64,000 bases of DNA from Streptomyces sp. AC512_CC834 (GCF_019049325.1 NZ_JAGMUO010000014.1:364292-428291); one strand, 5' to 3'; positions 33,523-41,840 are shown, numbered from the stretch's first letter. Notes: generated by a model from the sequence alone, not told the origin. A program made the numbers and translations.

Positions 33523-34375
33523 ACCCGCAGGATGGCCCTCCGGGCACCACGGTGGGCACATCTGCGCCGCGTTCGCTCGGGTGACTCCCGCCACTTACGG
33601 GCGCATCGCCGCGCTGCCTGGGGGTCGCGGCTGAGTCGTGGTCACGGCCCGGCAGGGCCGGCGAGATCTCGCCATGGGCTCGCCCAGCAGTGCGTGTCAC
33701 GAGCGTCGTCTTGGGTGGTTCGGGTGAAGAGGTCGGAAAGCTGGGGAGGGGGTGGGCGTATGCCGGGTGCCTGTCGCTGTGGGAGTCCGGGCGGGCAGTG
33801 TCCCGCCGCAGGGTTCAGGGTGTCGGGTGAGGCGCTGGATGCGCCAGGTCAGGGCCCGTGCCGGGGATCGGGCGTCGTCAAGTGTTCGCCGGTCGGCTGC
33901 CTCTTTCAGGAGTGTGACTGGTTTCAATGACCTCGTCTTCGGCCTCGTCGTCACCACGCAGGAGGGTGAGGGGCGACAGCGCATCGGCAAGACAGACCGG
34001 TCCCACCTGTCCGTCGTCCAGTGAGTCGTCGAGGACGTCAGCCTCGCTCTGGTGATGTGGTTCGGCACTGACACGTCACTGCTGTAGCGGCTGTTCGGCA
34101 TCAGCCTCCGCGACGGGATGTTCAGCAGAACCTCGAGCGTCGGTCTCGACCTGGCCGCCGGTGACCGCCCCTTTTTGAACTGAAGCTTTGCGGGAGCGAC
34201 TTCGCACCATGAGCTACGGGAGTGACGCGGGTCACATGAAAGGCGTCTCGGCATGCGGGACGTCCGGGTGGCAAGTGGGTCGCAGGCGCAGGTTGGGGCT
34301 CAGTCGAGAGGTGCTGGCCTGTAGTTAGGGCACGCCGAGGGCATATCGCCCCCTGATTGGTCTAGACAACAACTA
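33523..34375. other. Gene-poor stretch next to tRNA-Gly, possible decayed integrase region
   Basis: About 850 bp without a credible gene. G+C drops toward the right and several short frames are interrupted by stops, for example one starting VTGFNDLVFGLVVTTQEGEG near 33916 and another in the same frame after 34025. In tRNA-inserted elements an integrase gene usually sits here, so these may be remnants, but I cannot match them to any integrase motif. TTGGTCTAGAC near 34357 resembles a half DasR-type site. Confidence 0.45.
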
Positions 34376-34402
34376 AAGGCCCAAGTCGATGACCTGGGCC
34401 TT
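34376..34402 (-). terminator. Terminator of the tRNA-Gly transcript
   Basis: AAGGCCCA at 34376-34383 and TGGGCCTT at 34395-34402 form an 8-bp stem with an 11-base loop, just beyond the tRNA 3' end. On the minus strand the stem is followed by TAGTTGTTGT, a weak U-rich tract. Confidence 0.7.
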
Positions 34403-34407
34403 CTTTA

Positions 34408-34429
34408 TGGAGCGGGTGACGAGAATCGA
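34408..34429 (+). repeat. tRNA-Gly 3' end, att-like repeat (right)
   Basis: The last 22 bases of the tRNA-Gly gene, including CCA, match 23814-23835 in direct orientation with one difference (A at 34419). This is where the island meets the intact tRNA. Confidence 0.75.
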
Positions 34430-34481
34430 ACTCGCACTCTCAGCTTGGGAAGCTGATGTTCTACCACTAAACTACACCCGC
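34408..34481 (-). tRNA. tRNA-Gly (CCC anticodon)
   Basis: The minus strand reads GCGGGTGTAGTTTAGTGGTA at the 5' end, giving acceptor, D-arm and D-loop. The anticodon arm is TCAGC-TTCCCAA-GCTGA with anticodon CCC, and the T-arm contains GTTCGATTC. The acceptor stem GCGGGTG/CACCCGC is perfect, with discriminator U and an encoded CCA at 34408-34410. It decodes GGG. Its 3' end forms the right-hand repeat of the island. Confidence 0.96.
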
Positions 34482-34755
34482 GTAAGACGCCGACCGCAGT
34501 CGGTGCCTGGACGCTCACTCACTCTACCCCATGCCCGGTCCCCGGCGTTCGCGCCGTGGGGCCGGTGGTCGTTTCCGGGTGGCGGGACGCGGCTGCGGAG
34601 GGGTGGAGTCGGGGCGTACGGTGTGGGCGTTGGAGAGGGTGTGCGTGAGGGCGGAGTGCCGCCTGGAGAGTCGTCTCTTTCATCCCGTACTGTGGCTTTT
34701 GTCGTCAGGGTAGTAAGCCAGACGAGCCTCTTGGGGAAGGGACTTGAAGGACTTG

Positions 34756-34914
34756 ATGGAGCGCACCGTCGTCCGCTGTGCCGATGGGCACGTGTTCACC
34801 GCCGCCTCGTTCCCGATGCAGCAGGCCGAGCGACTCGGCCCCGGTCGGCTCGTCCGATGTCCGCGCTGTGCGCGGCTGCGGAGTGCCGTGCCGGTGAGCC
34901 TGCAGAAGCGGTAG
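34756..34914 (+). CDS. Small zinc-finger-like protein
   Basis: A 52-residue basic protein from ATG 34756 after GAAGGACTTG. It has a likely zinc site: C8-x3-H12 (RCADGHVF) and C35-x2-C38 (RCPRCARL). Small proteins of this form are conserved in Streptomyces; their function is not known. It lies between tRNA-Gly and dcd and is read with dcd. The coding bias (strong GC3) and Cys/His spacing support a real gene. Confidence 0.7.
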   Translation: MERTVVRCADGHVFTAASFPMQQAERLGPGRLVRCPRCARLRSAVPVSLQKR

Positions 34915-35047
34915 CGGGCGGCCGACGTCGGCAACGGTCGGCACGGGTCGGCACGGGTCGGCCTTCCGGCAAGGGAGACCAGTAGGACAGGGCGCGCGGT
35001 GCGGTGGCGGTTGTCGCTGCTCCGCGCGCCCTGCGTATCCTCGGTGG

Positions 35048-35623
35048 GTGCTTCTCTCAGACAAGGACATCCGGGCCGAGATCGACGCCGGACGGGTCCG
35101 CATCGAGCCCTTCGACGACTCCATGGTGCAGCCGTCGAGCATCGACGTGCGCCTCGACCGCTACTTCCGGGTGTTCGAGAATCACCGGTACCCGCACATC
35201 GACCCCTCCGTCGAGCAGGTGGACCTGACCCGGCTGGTGGAGCCGGACGGGGACGAGCCGTTCATCCTGCATCCCGGCGAGTTCGTGCTGGCCAGTACGT
35301 ACGAGGTCGTCTCGCTGCCCGACGATCTCGCCTCGCGGCTGGAGGGGAAGAGTTCGCTCGGGCGGCTCGGCCTCGTCACGCACTCCACCGCCGGGTTCAT
35401 CGACCCGGGCTTCTCCGGGCATGTGACGCTGGAGCTGAGCAACCTCGCGACCCTGCCCATCAAGCTGTGGCCGGGGATGAAGATCGGGCAGCTCTGCCTG
35501 TTCCGGCTCACCTCGCCGGCCGAGCACCCGTACGGGAGCGAGCGGTACGGGTCGCGGTACCAGGGGCAGCGGGGTCCGACGGCCTCGCGCTCCTTCCTCA
35601 ACTTCCATCGGACCCAGGTATGA
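35048..35623 (+). CDS. dcd: dCTP deaminase
   Basis: A 191-residue enzyme of the dUTPase/dCTP deaminase superfamily, the usual family length. It has [20 protein letters not shown], the [15 protein letters not shown] strand, the catalytic [12 protein letters not shown] motif, [19 protein letters not shown], and the C-terminal [16 protein letters not shown] cap over the active site. It converts dCTP to dUTP (or to dUMP if bifunctional) for thymidylate synthesis. The start is GTG at 35048. A phosphoribosyltransferase gene follows 28 bp later. Confidence 0.96.
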   Translation: MLLSDKDIRAEIDAGRVRIEPFDDSMVQPSSIDVRLDRYFRVFENHRYPHIDPSVEQVDLTRLVEPDGDEPFILHPGEFVLASTYEVVSLPDDLASRLEGKSSLGRLGLVTHSTAGFIDPGFSGHVTLELSNLATLPIKLWPGMKIGQLCLFRLTSPAEHPYGSERYGSRYQGQRGPTASRSFLNFHRTQV

Positions 35624-35651
35624 GCGTCGAGAACGCAGGCAGGACGCGCGC

Positions 35652-36155
35652 ATGAGTGATGTTCGGGAGAACCTGACCTACGAGCGGTTCGGCGTCGCCG
35701 TGCGCGAGCTGGCGCAGGCCGTCGCCGACGACGGGTACGAGCCGGACATAGTGCTCTCCATCGCGCGCGGTGGTGTCTTCGTCGCCGGCGGGCTGGCGTA
35801 CGCGCTCGACTGCAAGAACATCCACCTCGTGAACGTGGAGTTCTACACCGGGGTCGGGACCACGCTCGACATGCCCGTCATGCTCGCGCCCGTGCCGAAC
35901 GTCATCGACTTCTCCCGCAAGAAGGTCCTCATCACCGACGACGTCGCCGACACCGGCAAGACGCTCAAGCTGGTGCGGGACTTCTGCCTCGACACGGTCG
36001 CCGAGGTCCGCAGCGCCGTCATTTACGAGAAGTCGCAGTCGCTGGTGAAGTGCGAGTACGTCTGGAAGCGGACCGATGACTCGGTCTGGATCAATTTCCC
36101 CTGGTCCGTCGAGCCTCCCATCGTCAGGAAGCACACCACCGTGCTGGACGCCTAG
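35652..36155 (+). CDS. Phosphoribosyltransferase (xanthine/hypoxanthine-type)
   Basis: A 167-residue type I PRTase. It has the PRPP-binding loop VLITDDVADTGKTLKLV and the purine-type early segment EPDIVLSIARGGVFVAGGLAY. It probably salvages a purine base to the monophosphate using PRPP; Streptomyces annotate these as hypoxanthine or xanthine PRTases. It is co-directional with dcd, giving a small nucleotide-metabolism operon. Confidence 0.9.
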   Translation: MSDVRENLTYERFGVAVRELAQAVADDGYEPDIVLSIARGGVFVAGGLAYALDCKNIHLVNVEFYTGVGTTLDMPVMLAPVPNVIDFSRKKVLITDDVADTGKTLKLVRDFCLDTVAEVRSAVIYEKSQSLVKCEYVWKRTDDSVWINFPWSVEPPIVRKHTTVLDA

Positions 36156-36217
36156 GCCACGGCCACGGCTTGGGCCGGTCAGCCATTGTCAGGGCGCACG
36201 GTGCCCTGTTCGCCGGC

Positions 36218-36841
36218 TCAGCCGGTGAATTCGTTGGCGCCGAGGGCGAAGTCCCAGTGGCCGACCCCGTTGCCGGCCAGGCCCACCGTGACCACGCCCA
36301 TTCCCTCCAGCCAGTGCGCCATTCTCAGGCCGCCGACGTCCAGCGGGCGCAGCCCGAGGCTCTCGACGAATGCCGCCACGTCCGCCTTTGCCCGCGCGTT
36401 GTCGCCGGCGACGAAGACGTCGGGCCGGCCCTTCTCCAGGACGTTGCGGAAGATGGTGTTGAACGCCTTCACCACGCTGGCGCCGGCCGGGGCCACCTTG
36501 GCGACCTCCTGCGCGATCGAGGTCTCCTCGCTGTGGGCCAGCCCGTCGAACGTGGCGTTGAAGGGGTTGCTGATGTCGACGACGACCTTGCCCGCGAGGG
36601 CGTCCGCGTACTCGGCGACGACCGGAACGACACCGTCGTACAACAGGGCCGTGATGACGATGTCCCCGGCCGGGACGGCGCCCCACCTGCCCGTCGTCGT
36701 GTCGCCGCCCAGGGTCTTGGCCAGGGCGTCGGCCTTGGACTGATCGCGGCCCATGACCTCGACGGTGTTGCCGCCCGCCACCGCGAGTGTGCCGATGGTA
36801 CGGGCCATGTTCCCCGTACCGATGAGGGTGATGCTGCTCAT
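36218..36841 (-). CDS. NADP(H)-binding reductase, F420-dependent NADP reductase-like
   Basis: A 207-residue Rossmann protein. It has the dinucleotide motif LIGTGNMARTIGTLAVAGG near residues 6-24, DIVITALLYDGV, and VVDISNPFNATFDG, a pattern shared with F420H2:NADP+ oxidoreductases and the NAD-binding_F420 (NADPH dinucleotide-binding) family. The ATG at 36841 begins at the fold. It lies 59 bp after the SDR gene on the same strand and is probably cotranscribed with it under the divergent TetR gene. Confidence 0.85.
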   Translation of the reverse strand: MSSITLIGTGNMARTIGTLAVAGGNTVEVMGRDQSKADALAKTLGGDTTTGRWGAVPAGDIVITALLYDGVVPVVAEYADALAGKVVVDISNPFNATFDGLAHSEETSIAQEVAKVAPAGASVVKAFNTIFRNVLEKGRPDVFVAGDNARAKADVAAFVESLGLRPLDVGGLRMAHWLEGMGVVTVGLAGNGVGHWDFALGANEFTG

Positions 36842-36900
36842 GAGGTGTGCTCTCTTCCTCTTCGCGAGGTGTCGCTCTGTCTCGTTGCGGGCTGTGTGGT

Positions 36901-37635
36901 TCAGATGGCGGTGGTGCCGCCGTCGGCGACCAGTTCCAGGCCGTTTACGTAGCTGGAGTCGTCGGAGGCGAGGAACAGGGCGACGCTGGCGATCTCTTCG
37001 GGGCGGCCCATCTTTCCGCGGGGGATGAGGGACTCGAATGCGGCCTTGGTCGCCTCGTCGAACAGTTCTTCCTGTTTGGCGGTGCCGACCTGGCCGGGGG
37101 TCAGGACGTTGACCCGGATCCTGCGGTCGCGCAGTTCGTTGAGCCAGACGCGGGCCCAGGCCTGCTGGACGGCCTTGCTTCCCGCGTAGAGGCTCCAGCC
37201 GGGGAAGGCGCCGAGGGAGGCGTTGGATCCGGTCATGAGGATCGAGCCGTTGTCGTTGATCAGCGGCAGTGCCTTCTGCACGGTGAACAGGGTGCCGCGC
37301 GCGTTGAGCGAGAAGGCGCGGTGGAACTGGTCCTCGGTGATCTCGCCGAGGACGGCGGGTTCGCCCATCCCGGCGCTGGCCCACAGCACGTCGATCGAGC
37401 CCTTTTCCCGCTTGACGGTGTCGTACAAGCGGTCCAGGTCGTCCAGTTCGGCCGCGTCACCCTGGACGGCGGTGACGTTGCGGCCGATCAGCCTGACGGC
37501 GTCGTCCAGGGCTTCCTGCCGCCGCGCCTGGATGAAGACGTGCGCTCCCTCCTCGACGAACAGTTTGGCGCCGGCCAGTGCCAGGCCGGTGGATCCGCCG
37601 GTAATCACCGCTACCTTGCCATCGAGCTTTCCCAT
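36901..37635 (-). CDS. Short-chain dehydrogenase/reductase (SDR)
   Basis: A 244-residue classical SDR. It has a cofactor motif near VAVITGGSTGLALAGA (an unusual variant of TGxxxGxG), catalytic Ser region ILMTGSNASLG, and YAGSK with the Tyr/Lys pair. It ends VNGLELVADGGTTAI as the family does. It is an NAD(P)-dependent oxidoreductase of unknown substrate. The ATG at 37635 follows GGAGTGATC. It is divergent from the TetR gene at 37776, which likely represses it. Confidence 0.92.
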   Translation of the reverse strand: MGKLDGKVAVITGGSTGLALAGAKLFVEEGAHVFIQARRQEALDDAVRLIGRNVTAVQGDAAELDDLDRLYDTVKREKGSIDVLWASAGMGEPAVLGEITEDQFHRAFSLNARGTLFTVQKALPLINDNGSILMTGSNASLGAFPGWSLYAGSKAVQQAWARVWLNELRDRRIRVNVLTPGQVGTAKQEELFDEATKAAFESLIPRGKMGRPEEIASVALFLASDDSSYVNGLELVADGGTTAI

Positions 37636-37737
37636 GATCACTCCGTTGAAATTGACGGGTATCCGAAACGGTTCGGTTTTTATGCACACCAAACTGTGTA
37701 CTTAACGTACTCGGGGGCCGTTCGGAGTGCAAGCTAC

Positions 37738-37769
37738 GTACACCGATCTGTACCGAGCGGGTCTATACT
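37738..37769. promoter_or_regulatory. TetR operator and -10 of the divergent SDR/TetR spacer
   Basis: GTACA-CCGATC-TGTAC (37738-37753) is an inverted repeat, and a related GTAC-TTAAC-GTAC lies at about 37698-37710. TATACT at 37764-37769 looks like a -10 for the TetR gene and would place the transcript start at or near the ATG at 37776, so the TetR mRNA may be leaderless even though GGAGG precedes it. The operator between is suited to autoregulation. Confidence 0.55.
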
Positions 37770-37775
37770 GGAGGC

Positions 37776-38375
37776 ATGACGGAGTTGGAGAAGGGCCCCC
37801 TGGGCCGGCGCCGCGGCAGGGGCGCTCGCGAGCGCATCCTCAGCGCGTCACAGCAACTGTTCCGCGATCAGGGCATCAACCGCACCGGCATGGACCAGCT
37901 CTGCGCCGTGGCCCAGGTGTCCAAGCGCACGGCCTACCAGCACTTCGCCGGCAAGGACGAACTCGTCGCCGAATACCTGCGCCGATTCGATCCCGACGTC
38001 ATGCCCGGAGTGTTCGACCGCACCGACCTCACACCCCGCGAACGACTCCTCGCCGCCTTCGAGATGCCCGCGTCCACGCCCCTGTGCCCCTACATCGCGG
38101 CGGCCGTCGAACTCCACGACCCCCAACACCCCGCGTCCCAGTACGCACGCGACTACAAGACCGCCATCGCGGCGCGGCTCACCGAAACCGCCCGCGAAGC
38201 CGGCGCCACCAACCCCGAACAACTCGGCGAACAACTGGCGCTGCTCATCGACGGCGCCTCGGCCCGCACCCGAGTCCTCAACAGCGAGTCCTTCCCCGCC
38301 GCCGCGGCCATCGCGGCCGTCCTCATCGACAACGCCATCCCCGGGACCGCTCCCGTTCCGGTGGGAGGCCGGTGA
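37776..38375 (+). CDS. TetR family transcriptional regulator
   Basis: A 199-residue TetR protein. The HTH is MDQLCAVAQVSKRTAYQHFAG near residues 38-58, followed by a helical ligand domain with CPYIAAAVELHDPQHP. It is divergent from the SDR and reductase genes. This TetR class often senses reactive electrophiles or quinones and controls oxidoreductases. The stop is followed by a pair of hairpins at 38462-38545. Confidence 0.92.
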   Translation: MTELEKGPLGRRRGRGARERILSASQQLFRDQGINRTGMDQLCAVAQVSKRTAYQHFAGKDELVAEYLRRFDPDVMPGVFDRTDLTPRERLLAAFEMPASTPLCPYIAAAVELHDPQHPASQYARDYKTAIAARLTETAREAGATNPEQLGEQLALLIDGASARTRVLNSESFPAAAAIAAVLIDNAIPGTAPVPVGGR

Positions 38376-38461
38376 CGGCCTGACTGTCTGATGGTCTGAC
38401 GGCCCGATCGCGCCTCGTCGGCCGGAAGACGACGCCGAGTTCGGCGCGGCCGGTGCGGTGG

Positions 38462-38507
38462 CTTGGATCAAGGAAGAGTTCGGATCCGGGAAGAACTCGG
38501 ATCCAAG
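38462..38507. repeat. Nested stem-loop preceding the terminator
   Basis: Outer arms CTTGGATC (38462-38469) and GATCCAAG (38500-38507) enclose inner arms GAGTTC (38476-38481) and GAACTC (38493-38498). It lies directly beside the main terminator and may be part of a composite bidirectional terminator. Confidence 0.5.
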
Positions 38508-38508
38508 A

Positions 38509-38545
38509 GAAGGGGCTCCCGGCCGTCGCGGCCGGGAGCCCCTTC
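38509..38545. terminator. Strong bidirectional terminator
   Basis: A perfect 17-bp stem (GAAGGGGCTCCCGGCCG and its complement) with a 3-base loop, followed on the plus strand by TGTTTCTGT. It separates the convergent TetR and Yip1-domain genes. Confidence 0.88.
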
Positions 38546-38574
38546 TGTTTCTGTCGTGTCTGCGGGGGAGCGGG

Positions 38575-39525
38575 TCAGAACGTGCCCAGCTTCACGATCG
38601 ACAGCAGGGCGACGAGCTGGATCGCGGACGCGCCGAGCGCCTTCGGCCAGGGCAGGTCGTGGGAGCGGCTGACCATCAGGGTCAGCAGGGCGCCGGCCGC
38701 GACCCAGGTGGCCCAGCCGAGGACCTGGACGAAGGACGCGTCGCCGCCGAGGAACAGGGCGAAGAGCAGGCGGGGCGCGTCCGTGAGGGACATGATCAGC
38801 ATGGAGAGGCCGACCGTCGGCTGCCAGGCGCCGTCGCCGCCCAACTGGCGGGCCAGGGTGTGGGTGACCACGCCCAGGACGAAGGCGCTCAGCACCATCG
38901 CGACCGCCGTGGTCAGGACGATCGGGACCGCGTTCGAGAGGGTGGCGTTGATCGCCTCCTCGCGGGCGCCGTCGAAGCCGAAGACCGCCAGCAGGCCGTA
39001 GAGGAACGTCACGATGAGCGCCGGGGCCCACATCGCGTAGTCCCGCATCTGGAGGAAGGTCTGGTTGGGCGCGAGGACGACGCCCCTCAGCAGGTCCTTC
39101 CAGTGCAGACGGGGGCCGACCGGCCCGGGCGCGGGGGCGTTACCGGCGCGGTAGGTGTCGCCCTGGTTGTAGGGGTCGTCGACCCTGAACGCCTGGGTGT
39201 GGCCCGGGTTGTTGGCCGCGTACGGGTCGTACGGGGCCTGCTGGGGATGTCCGCCGTGCGGGCCGCCCTGGCCGTAGCCGCCGTCGCCGAAGTACTCCGG
39301 CTCACCGTGCCCGCCGCCGGGCGCCTGCGGCCACGGGGATCCGCCGGGGCCGGGGCCGGGACCGGGGGCACCACCCCCGTACGGCTGCTGCGGGTACGGG
39401 GGCTGAGGCGTCGCGGGACCGCCGTACGACGGTCCCTGGGGCGCCTGCTGTCCGTACGGAGGGCGTTGCGGTCGCGCGTTTGGAGCGCCGTTGTCCCGGC
39501 CGCGTCCGATCCTGAATCCAGCCAC
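38575..39525 (-). CDS. Yip1-domain membrane protein with Pro/Gly/Tyr-rich N-terminus
   Basis: A 316-residue protein. The first about 130 residues are a low-complexity PYGQQ/GGP-rich region. Then the Yip1 domain follows, with LLRGVVLAPNQTFLQMRDYA as an amphipathic lead and about five hydrophobic helices to the C-terminus. The start is taken as GTG 39525 (VAGFRIGRGRD); an ATG at 39606 would extend it into the transposon-flank sequence. Yip1 proteins are membrane proteins of unclear bacterial function. The IS607-type element sits directly upstream. Confidence 0.8.
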   Translation of the reverse strand: MAGFRIGRGRDNGAPNARPQRPPYGQQAPQGPSYGGPATPQPPYPQQPYGGGAPGPGPGPGGSPWPQAPGGGHGEPEYFGDGGYGQGGPHGGHPQQAPYDPYAANNPGHTQAFRVDDPYNQGDTYRAGNAPAPGPVGPRLHWKDLLRGVVLAPNQTFLQMRDYAMWAPALIVTFLYGLLAVFGFDGAREEAINATLSNAVPIVLTTAVAMVLSAFVLGVVTHTLARQLGGDGAWQPTVGLSMLIMSLTDAPRLLFALFLGGDASFVQVLGWATWVAAGALLTLMVSRSHDLPWPKALGASAIQLVALLSIVKLGTF

Positions 39526-39610
39526 GCCTTCGAACGTACCTGGTCCCGGAGAGTGAGGTGCGGGGCCCGGCCATTCGGGGCGTCCTTTGCTGCCGAGCTG
39601 TGACATCCGT

Positions 39611-39645
39611 TGCCGAGACCGTAGTCAGGTCTCGGCATCCCGGGC
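39611..39645 (-). ncRNA. Candidate omega-RNA (TnpB guide RNA) scaffold hairpins
   Basis: TGCCGAGACC (39611-39620) and GGTCTCGGCA (39628-39637) form a perfect 10-bp stem with a 7-base loop. CCGGGC/GCCCGG follows within about 39640-39657. They lie just past the tnpB stop, where TnpB-associated guide RNAs overlap the end of tnpB and the element edge. No conserved scaffold was matched, so this is a position-based suggestion. Confidence 0.35.
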
Positions 39646-39670
39646 TCTCCGGCCCGGAAGGTCCGTCTCG

Positions 39671-41128
39671 TCACCAAAGCGTGAGGGCTTCGGCGTGAGT
39701 ACGGTCTCTCGCTTCCTCCTGCCGCTGGTGCGGCAGGGTTGCGCCACCTGCCCGCCCCGCCTCCGCCTTGCGGCGGGTGCGGATGGCGCGGGTCTTCCGG
39801 TCGGCTCCACGAGGCTTCGACACCACCTCGGTGGTGTCCTGGTCTCCGGCCACTCCGGTACCAGTCATGCAGGCTGCCGCGAGGGCGGCGAGGTTGAGTG
39901 CGGCGTTGTCGTCCCGGTCGATGACCAGGCTGCAGGCGTCGCACTGGTAGGTCCTCACGTGCAGCGGCAGCTTGGCTTTTACCGCGCCGCACCCGGAACA
40001 GGTCTTCGAGGACGGGTACCAGCGGTCCGCGGCCACGAGGCGGGTGGCGTGGCGCCGGCGGGTCTTGTAGTCGAGCTGGCGGCGGATCTCGCCGAACCCG
40101 GCGTCGGCGATCCTGCGCGCGAGGCGCCGGTTGCGGAGCATCCCGGCGACGTTCAGGTCTTCGACCACGACGGTGCCGTACTCTGCGGCAACGCTCGTGG
40201 TGAGCTTGTGCAGGGCGTCTTCGCGGAGGTTCGCCACCCGGTGGTGCACGCGGTTGCGGGCGGCGTTGGCCTTCTCCCACCGCTTAGACGGCTTGCGTCC
40301 GGTGCGGCGGTCGGGGCCCTGGCGGCGGGACACGGTCCGACAGGCGCGGCGCAGCTGCCCCAGGGCCCGGTCGTAGTGTCCGGGGTTCGCGACGGTGCGG
40401 ATCTCGCCCGTGCTGTCGGCCATCACGGCGAGGGTCTTCACGCCGAGGTCGATGCCGACCGCCACGTCCGGCCGGGCCACGCGTTCGAGGTCGCGCTTGA
40501 CCTCGGCCTGGAAGGAGACGAGCCAGCGTCCCCGCTCGTGGCGGACGGTCGCGGACAGGATCCGGGCGGTCCCGGCCTGGACGCGGGCGAGGAGTTTCAT
40601 CGTGGGCTCGTGGGTGCGGAGCGTGCCCAGCCTCGGCAGGGTGACGTGCCTGCCGTCGGCGTCCACGCGGATCGTGCCGGTGGTGAACCGGCAGGCGAGA
40701 CGTGCCTTCCGCTTCGATTTGAAGCGGGGCGTACCCATGCGCTTGCCGTGCCGCTTGCCCTGCTTGGACTTGGTGTAGTTGTCGAACGCGGCAGCGGCGT
40801 TGGCGAGGCCGGTGTTGTACGCCTCCTTGGAGTTCTCCTCCCACCAGGCGGCGAACCTCGGGTCGGTGTGCTTGGCCTCGTTGAACGCCTTGCGCAGTGA
40901 GGGCAGCGACCACGGCCGCCACTGGGTCAGCCGCGCCTCGGGGACGCCGTAGGTCTCCTCCGCGCGGCGCTGCCACCACGACGCGGTCACCCAGCCGACA
41001 GCCCAGTTGTAGGCGGCACGCGCGGCACCGCAGTGCGAGCGCAACGCGGCCTCCTGGGCGGCGTTCGGGTCCAGGGCGAACCGGAACGCCTGCACCACGA
41101 ACCCGGGCTGCGGCTGGAACTTCTTCAC
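39671..41128 (-). CDS. tnpB: TnpB, RNA-guided nuclease of the IS607/IS605 group
   Basis: A 485-residue TnpB. The split RuvC nuclease carries GIDLG (D227), VVVEDLNVAGML (E323) and IDRDDNAALNL (D404/D406), with a zinc ribbon CSGC (377-380) and CDAC (396-399) between. The arginine-rich N-terminal half (KSKQGKRHGKRMGTPRFKSK) resembles the RNA/DNA-binding part. All nuclease residues are present, so it appears intact. The start is GTG 41128, overlapping tnpA (GTGA). TnpB cuts DNA guided by RNA from the element end and helps the transposon persist. Confidence 0.93.
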   Translation of the reverse strand: MKKFQPQPGFVVQAFRFALDPNAAQEAALRSHCGAARAAYNWAVGWVTASWWQRRAEETYGVPEARLTQWRPWSLPSLRKAFNEAKHTDPRFAAWWEENSKEAYNTGLANAAAAFDNYTKSKQGKRHGKRMGTPRFKSKRKARLACRFTTGTIRVDADGRHVTLPRLGTLRTHEPTMKLLARVQAGTARILSATVRHERGRWLVSFQAEVKRDLERVARPDVAVGIDLGVKTLAVMADSTGEIRTVANPGHYDRALGQLRRACRTVSRRQGPDRRTGRKPSKRWEKANAARNRVHHRVANLREDALHKLTTSVAAEYGTVVVEDLNVAGMLRNRRLARRIADAGFGEIRRQLDYKTRRRHATRLVAADRWYPSSKTCSGCGAVKAKLPLHVRTYQCDACSLVIDRDDNAALNLAALAAACMTGTGVAGDQDTTEVVSKPRGADRKTRAIRTRRKAEAGRAGGATLPHQRQEEARDRTHAEALTLW

Positions 41129-41700
41129 TCGGCTGCCTCGCCGGTCGCCACGGCCACCGCGCGGGCAGCGCGGTTCTTCGCCGCGCGGCGCCCGTACAGG
41201 CCCGCGCACATCGAGGTAAGCACCTCGGTGATGTCCCGCACCAGGTCGTCAGCGGTCTCGGTGGGGTCGAGGACGACCAGGCGCCGCCCGGACGCCGACA
41301 GCACGGCCTCCAGGTGCTCGACCCCGAACCGGGCCAGCCGGTCACGGTGCTCGACCACGATCACCGCCGCCTGCGGGTCGGACAGTACCCGGTGCAGCTT
41401 GCGGCGCCGGCCGTTCAGTCCCGAGTCGGCCTCGGTGACGACCTCGGCGACGGCCAGGCCCAGCCCGTTCGCGCCGGACACGACCCGGGCCGCCTGCCGC
41501 TGAAGGTCGGCCTTCTGGTCGGCGGACGACACGCGGCAGTACGCCACCACACGTCCGGACGGCTGGACGGCGACCTCGTCGACCAGCCACGTACCGGAAG
41601 GCGCCTGGCGGACCGGGACGGGCATCTTCCCGTCCTTCACCCATCGCCAGGCGGTCTGGTAGCTCACGCCCTGCCGACGGGCCCACTCCGAAAGCTTCAC
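41125..41700 (-). CDS. tnpA: IS607-family serine recombinase TnpA
   Basis: A 191-residue protein. Residues 1-40 form a MerR-like HTH (MKLSEWARRQGVSYQTAWRW), and from about 50 the serine-recombinase catalytic domain begins with VVAYCRVSSADQKADLQRQ, with Ser58 as the probable nucleophile, and DRLARFGVEHLEAVL. It catalyses element excision and insertion without target duplication. The ATG at 41700 is preceded by short AATGACTA repeats that may be binding sites. Confidence 0.93.
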   Translation of the reverse strand: MKLSEWARRQGVSYQTAWRWVKDGKMPVPVRQAPSGTWLVDEVAVQPSGRVVAYCRVSSADQKADLQRQAARVVSGANGLGLAVAEVVTEADSGLNGRRRKLHRVLSDPQAAVIVVEHRDRLARFGVEHLEAVLSASGRRLVVLDPTETADDLVRDITEVLTSMCAGLYGRRAAKNRAARAVAVATGEAAE

Positions 41701-41840
41701 GAGACCAAACTATGTGAGACACACGACTAGAAATGACTATGAATGACTAGAACATCTGTAGCAGTCTTCGTCCTTACGGGTGGTGCCCGAGGACTCCCTG
41801 AGGTCCGACCGGCGGGCTCCGCGCATCCCCCGCTGGTCCC

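Larger units (their letters stand above)
23814..34429. mobile_element. tRNA-Gly-associated genomic island, integrase not found
   Basis: The interval is bounded by two direct 22-bp repeats that differ at one base. The right copy (34408-34429) is the 3' end of an intact tRNA-Gly gene; the left copy (23814-23835) is an isolated fragment in the same orientation. This is the expected result of an element inserting into a tRNA 3' end. The interior carries toxin-antitoxin, SIR2, MazG, Nudix and XRE/DUF397 genes, and a gene-poor stretch next to the tRNA where an integrase would normally sit. No recombinase, relaxase or replication gene was recognised, so the element is probably immobile. Confidence 0.7.
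39600..41760 (-). mobile_element. IS607-type insertion element
   Basis: A complete IS607 arrangement: a MerR-HTH serine recombinase (tnpA) overlapping tnpB by 4 bp on the minus strand. Exact ends are not resolvable, because IS607 elements lack terminal inverted repeats and target duplications. The upstream boundary probably lies within about 41710-41800, where AATGACTA repeats occur. The downstream boundary is just beyond the hairpins at 39611-39657. It separates the Yip1-domain gene from the FG-GAP lipoprotein gene. Confidence 0.75.

Noticed and set aside
33697..34254. A 185-codon minus-strand frame in the gene-poor stretch by tRNA-Gly
   Set aside because: The translation is low-complexity, with many Arg, Pro and Thr residues, and no motif or ribosome site. 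I treat it as non-coding or decayed DNA.
34352..34370. A full DasR (dre) operator near TTGGTCTAGAC
   Set aside because: Only the left half matches the consensus well; the right half diverges, and no amino-sugar gene is next to it.
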